Positions 22,728 through 25,824 of a DNA stretch of 25,824 nucleotides are shown piece by piece; position 1 is the stretch's first letter; the number at the start of each line of letters is the position of its first letter. A program made the translations under genes and the position numbers. This stretch comes from JBHENN01 sp046262015 (GTDB lineage Bacteria > Actinomycetota > CADDZG01 > WHSQ01): contig JBHENN010000007.1 in NCBI GenBank assembly GCA_046262015.1, positions 1-25,824 of the forward strand, given 5' to 3'. A model generated the notes under the pieces. It searched no databases and was not told the DNA's origin. It was given only the letters and a program-made list of their open reading frames with translations.

Positions 22728-24027
22728 CGGCCGGCACAGCCGCCGCCGACCGCGGCGCGCCGGGCCCGGCCCCGAGACCGAGCCCACGGCGGAAGCTCCT
22801 GCCGAGGTGGGCCCGCGCCGGGCGGCCCTGCGCACCCGCAAGAAGAGCCTGCGCCGGCGGCGCGCCGGAGAGACCCTCGTCGCCGGGCTTGTGGTGACGG
22901 GCCTCGTGACCGGGGGCGTGCTGCTGGCGGCGCGCCGCGACGACCCGCCCGGGGCCCGGCCCAGCCCGGTGGAGTCGCCGGAGGGACCCGACGAGGTGAC
23001 CACCCTGTTGGTCTACGGCACCCGGGAGCGGGCTCCCGATGCGGGTGCGGTGTGGATGGTGCTCCTCACTCTGGACGGCGAGACGGGCAAGGGGTCGGTC
23101 GTCTACATCCCCTCCCACACCGCGGTCGACGTTCCCGGCCGGGGTCTGCAGGGAGTGGGGGAGTCCTTGGGGACGGGGGGCGCGCCGCTACTGTTGCTTA
23201 GCGCGGAGAACCTCTTGTCGGTCTCGATCGACCGCTACCTCGAGCTCTCCGATAAGGACGCGCAGGTGCTGCTGGGAGCCCTCGGCCCCCTGACCGTCGA
23301 CGTCCCGGCCGAGGTGCGGGTGCGCGCCGGCAAGGATCGCGCCGAGCTCCTCTTCGGCGACGGACGCCAGCAGCTTCCGGCATCGTTCCTGGTAGAGCTG
23401 CTCTACACCCTGGGGATCGAGGGCGACGACGTCGAGCTGGGTACGCGCCACCTCGCCTTCTGGGACGCGTTGATCAAGGAGTATCGGGACGCTCCCGAGG
23501 CGCTGGCTCGCGCAGTATCTGCGTCGGGTGGTGCGCTCGCGGAGTCCGATGCCGCGGTGGACCGCCACGCCCGTTTCTTCGCCGCGCTCGCGGCGGTGCC
23601 GTCGCCGGACCTGACGATCGCAGCGCTGCCCGTGGACCAGGTCAGCGTCGGGGGGAGTCAGCTGTACGCGATCGACCGGGACGAGCTCACCTCGTTCCTC
23701 GCGGAGACGGTCGGCGAGGGCGCCGGCCGTCCAACCGAAGAGACCCGCGTGCAGCTTCTCAACGGCAACGGCGTCCCCGGGATAGGCCAGCAGGCGGCTC
23801 GCCGGCTGGTCGGACACGGTTTCCGCATCTTCTTGTCCGGCAATGCGTCGCGTCTCGACCACGAGACGACCCTGATCATCACCTACGACGACTCGCCCCA
23901 GGGCCAGGCGCTGGCAGAGCGAGCCAGGGAGCTGCTGGGGGTCGGCGAGGTGCAGGTTTCGGCCCAGCAGCAAGGTATCGTGGACCTAACCATCGTCATC
24001 GGAGAGGATTTTCTGCGAACCCGTTGA
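22717..24027 (+). CDS. Membrane protein with degenerate LCP domain and LytR_C domain
   Basis: The 436-residue product has a basic ~50-residue cytoplasmic N-terminus, one membrane helix (about 53-71), an LCP-like domain (about 93-300) and a clear LytR_C domain (about 343-433, beginning RVQLLNGNGVPG). LCP enzymes normally transfer glycopolymers to peptidoglycan using conserved Asp and Arg residues. Here the RxDT element reads GAVW, the IPRDT element reads YIPSHT, and the YVRxR element reads LLYTLG, so the catalytic residues appear lost. It is probably a non-enzymatic LCP relative. GTG 22717 follows ggggagagg. It overlaps nadD by 11 bases and rsfS by 4. A LytR-type gene between nadD and rsfS is a familiar actinobacterial order. 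Confidence 0.85.
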   Translation: MPLSGRHSRRRPRRAGPGPETEPTAEAPAEVGPRRAALRTRKKSLRRRRAGETLVAGLVVTGLVTGGVLLAARRDDPPGARPSPVESPEGPDEVTTLLVYGTRERAPDAGAVWMVLLTLDGETGKGSVVYIPSHTAVDVPGRGLQGVGESLGTGGAPLLLLSAENLLSVSIDRYLELSDKDAQVLLGALGPLTVDVPAEVRVRAGKDRAELLFGDGRQQLPASFLVELLYTLGIEGDDVELGTRHLAFWDALIKEYRDAPEALARAVSASGGALAESDAAVDRHARFFAALAAVPSPDLTIAALPVDQVSVGGSQLYAIDRDELTSFLAETVGEGAGRPTEETRVQLLNGNGVPGIGQQAARRLVGHGFRIFLSGNASRLDHETTLIITYDDSPQGQALAERARELLGVGEVQVSAQQQGIVDLTIVIGEDFLRTR

Positions 24028-24428
24028 GCGAGACCAAAGAGCTGGATCTAGAGCTTGTCAGGGAGGCCGCCGAGGCGGCCGCATCCAAGAAAGCCGATCG
24101 CATAGCCATCCTCGACGTCTCCGAGCAGCTGGTCATCACCGATCACTTCGTCATCTGCAGCGGCAACACCGAGCGCCAGGTGCGCACGATCGCGGACGAG
24201 GTGGAACGCCGGTTGGCCGAGGCTCGCCGGGTGAAGCCTTTCCGGCGGGAGGGAGAGCGGGAGGCCCGGTGGGTGCTGCTCGATTACGTCGACTTCGTCG
24301 TGCACGTGTTCCACAGGGACGAACGCGACTACTACGACCTCGAGCGGCTGTGGAGCGACGCCCCGGTGGTGCCGTTCGAGGAGGGTTGGGAGGAGCGGGA
24401 TGAGCCAGCCGCGGCGGAGGCGACGTAA
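24024..24428 (+). CDS. rsfS: Ribosomal silencing factor RsfS
   Basis: RsfS binds bL14 on the large subunit and blocks joining of 30S and 50S when nutrients are low. The 134-residue product has the family core: ILDVSEQLVITDHFVICSG, ERQVRTIADEVE and WVLLDYVDFVVHVFH. The only reasonable start is TTG 24024, overlapping the previous stop (TTGA), with a weak ribosome-binding site, so coupling to the LCP gene is likely. It has an acidic C-terminal tail of ~15 residues that overlaps the next gene by 29 bases. Confidence 0.94.
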   Translation: MSETKELDLELVREAAEAAASKKADRIAILDVSEQLVITDHFVICSGNTERQVRTIADEVERRLAEARRVKPFRREGEREARWVLLDYVDFVVHVFHRDERDYYDLERLWSDAPVVPFEEGWEERDEPAAAEAT

Positions 24429-25107
24429 GAGGCGCAGAGGATCGGGCGCCTCCGCTCAGTCCCACGGCGCCGGAGGCGGACAGCCGCAAACCCAGGAGCC
24501 CCGCAAGGCGGGAGCCGGCGCGCCCGGCACGCGCCGGCGCGCGCGCCGCCGCGGTCGTTCCGGCGCGCCGGCATCGGGGCGTGGATCGCCCAAGTCGTCA
24601 GAGGACCTCGTACGGGCTCTTCCGAAGGAGCGTCCTGCCACGCTGACCGCTCCGCCCGACGGACAGATCCTCGAAGAGCTGATCCGGGACCTGCAATCGC
24701 AATGGGGCGTGCCGCAGTACCCGCAGGAGTTCCGGATCACGATCAAGGTGGCGGACGACTCCGGCGGACGCGCCCGGCCCGCGACACCGGCCGCCGGGAG
24801 CAACGGCGACGAGCCTGCATCCGAGGACGAGCCCGGCGCGCCAGGCGAGCCCGGTCCGCGGCGGGAGCGGGCTCCGGCCCCTCCGCGTGCCGTCGCCGCG
24901 GGATCCGGCTCGGAGCGGGAGCCGGGCTCCGGCACGCGCCGGCGCGGGCGCCGGAGGCGGGGCCGCGGAGGTGGCGGCATCCGGGGAGGCGGGGGAACTG
25001 GCGCTCCGGCACAGCCCGGCGCTCCGGCACAGCCCGGCGCTTCGGCACAGCCCGGCGCTTCGGCAGAGCCCGGCGCCCCCGACGATCCGGCGCCATCCGC
25101 TCCCTGA
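24400..25107 (+). CDS. Arg-rich low-complexity protein of unknown function
   Basis: ATG 24400 is preceded by a strong gggaggag, inside the end of rsfS, which supports real translation. The 235-residue product opens with RRRRRKRRR (5-13), has further Arg clusters at 45-53 and 179-189, and long Pro/Gly/Ala/Glu stretches. The only part that looks folded is about residues 66-120, with the helical segment ILEELIRDLQSQWG and the beta-like EFRITIKVAD. The tail holds an imperfect APAQPG repeat. The basic clusters suggest RNA or ribosome binding, which would fit its place after rsfS, but no family is recognised. Compositional bias also makes long open frames easy by chance, and a minus-strand frame is open here too. 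Confidence 0.6.
   Translation: MSQPRRRRRKRRRGSGASAQSHGAGGGQPQTQEPRKAGAGAPGTRRRARRRGRSGAPASGRGSPKSSEDLVRALPKERPATLTAPPDGQILEELIRDLQSQWGVPQYPQEFRITIKVADDSGGRARPATPAAGSNGDEPASEDEPGAPGEPGPRRERAPAPPRAVAAGSGSEREPGSGTRRRGRRRRGRGGGGIRGGGGTGAPAQPGAPAQPGASAQPGASAEPGAPDDPAPSAP
25001..25072 (+). repeat. Four 18-bp tandem repeats in the 3' end of the Arg-rich gene
   Basis: Units of the form gcgctccggcacagcccg lie at 25001-25018, 25019-25036, 25037-25054 and 25055-25072. The first two are identical, the third differs by one base and the fourth by two. They keep the reading frame and encode six-residue units such as APAQPG. Copy number could vary between strains. Confidence 0.85.
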
Positions 25108-25136
25108 GCTCGACCTGAGATGCAGGGCCGTGCGCG

Positions 25137-25824
25137 TCAGCCGGCGACAGGCTCCGGCTTGCGCGCCTTGATGATGGCGGCGTAGATCTCGGGGCCGACC
25201 TCGTGGGTCGGGGTGACCGAGACGTCCGCGAACCCCGCACGAGCGAGCTCGCGCTCGTACTCGGCGAAGGTCAGGGCCCCGGCGATGCACCCAACGAGGC
25301 TCCCGCGCTCCGCCCGCTGCTCCTCGGATAGGCCGTCGGCCGCGACGACGTCGCTTATCCCGATCCGTCCTCCCGGTCGTAGCACCCGGCTCATCTCCGC
25401 GAACACGGCCGGCTTGTCGGCCGACAGATTGATCACGCAGTTGGAGATGACGACGTCGACCGTGCTCTCGGGCAGGGGGATGTCTTCGATGTAGCCCCGC
25501 AGGAACTCGATGTTGGTCGCGCCCGCCTGAGCCGCGTTCCCCTGCGCCAGCTCGAGCATCTCGTCGGTCATGTCGAGGCCGTAGGCCTTGCCGGACGGAC
25601 CGACCCTCTTGGCCGACAGCAGCACGTCGATGCCGCCTCCCGACCCGAGGTCGAGGACCGTCTCGCCCGGCGCCAGATCCGCAACCGCGGTGGGGTTGCC
25701 GCACCCGAGGCTGGCGAGCACGGCCGCGTCGGGGAGCCCCTCTCGCTCGAACGCGTCGTAGAGCGCCTCGCCGAAGCCGCCGTCCGGGGTGCAGCAGGAG
25801 CCGTCCACGGTCCCGCAGCCGCAC
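25137..25824 (-). CDS. arsM: Arsenite S-adenosylmethionine methyltransferase (5' end beyond window)
   Basis: ArsM methylates trivalent arsenic with SAM to volatile or less retained forms. The frame runs off the right edge; a GTG at 25808 is inside the gene, because the upstream codons CGCGT match the Cys-rich N-terminal part of the family. The visible portion has LGCGNPTAVADL, the SAM-binding VLDLGSGGGIDVLLSAKRVG, GLDMTDEML, SNCVINLSADKPAVF and a VGCIAGAL segment. The Cys residues in CGCG, SCC, SNC and VGC supply the arsenic ligands known for the family. It converges on the Arg-rich gene with a 29-bp gap. No arsR or other ars gene is visible; they may lie beyond the edge. Confidence 0.9.
   Translation of the reverse strand, partial: CGCGTVDGSCCTPDGGFGEALYDAFEREGLPDAAVLASLGCGNPTAVADLAPGETVLDLGSGGGIDVLLSAKRVGPSGKAYGLDMTDEMLELAQGNAAQAGATNIEFLRGYIEDIPLPESTVDVVISNCVINLSADKPAVFAEMSRVLRPGGRIGISDVVAADGLSEEQRAERGSLVGCIAGALTFAEYERELARAGFADVSVTPTHEVGPEIYAAIIKARKPEPVAG

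Noticed and set aside
25001..25072. Tandem 18-bp repeats as a possible CRISPR array
   Set aside because: Units are contiguous with no spacers and encode an in-frame six-residue repeat.
24598..25824. 408-codon minus-strand open frame overlapping the Arg-rich gene and arsM
   Set aside because: It is out of frame with arsM, and its content is the shadow of arsM and of the repeat-rich gene.

Overview
The window looks like part of a high-GC actinobacterial (Actinomycetota) chromosome, probably from a lineage outside the well-studied genera. The evidence is a strong G/C third-position bias, frequent GTG starts, and two gene orders typical of the phylum: tig-clpP-clpX followed by valS-folC-ndk, and RNase E/G-rplU-rpmA-obg-nadD-LCP-rsfS. 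A complete mreBCD-mrdA-rodA set implies a rod-shaped cell with lateral wall growth. Unlike the usual actinobacterial clpP1-clpP2 pair, only one clpP is present. The taxonomic placement is inference.

Region 1 (1-2109) is accessory and decayed. It holds the tail of one reading frame, one orphan gene with visibly lower GC, and about 1.1 kb without an intact gene. That stretch contains short direct repeats, a tRNA-like scrap, a frameshifted remnant of an HU DNA-binding protein, and an 83-bp imperfect palindrome. It reads like the edge of an old insertion.

Region 2 (2110-11014, plus strand) covers proteostasis and basic metabolism: trigger factor with an unusual His/Asp-rich loop, ClpP, ClpX, a membrane-anchored DUF3352-type protein with an internal duplication, an archaeal-type valyl-tRNA synthetase and FolC. 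DUF3352-valS-folC are joined by stop/start overlaps.

Region 3 (11083-12520, minus strand) is a small island with nucleoside diphosphate kinase and an upstream protein that pairs an AbiEi-like winged-helix N-terminus with a DUF559 PD-(D/E)XK nuclease-like C-terminus.

Region 4 (12810-19985, plus) is the cell-elongation block. mreB stands apart behind a hairpin-containing gap. mreC-mreD-mrdA-rodA-rng then follow with overlapping stop and start codons at every junction, so a short RNase E/G is translationally tied to wall-synthesis genes.

Region 5 (20062-25107, plus) holds ribosome-related genes (rplU, rpmA, obg, rsfS), NAD synthesis (nadD), a degenerate LCP/LytR_C membrane protein, and a low-complexity Arg-rich protein with an 18-bp tandem repeat at its 3' end. 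An arsenite methyltransferase gene on the minus strand runs off the right edge.

Most of the window is housekeeping, and I see no complete novel multi-gene system. The most unusual items are the decayed left edge with its long palindrome, the His-rich trigger factor, the degenerate LCP protein, and the Arg-rich protein after rsfS.
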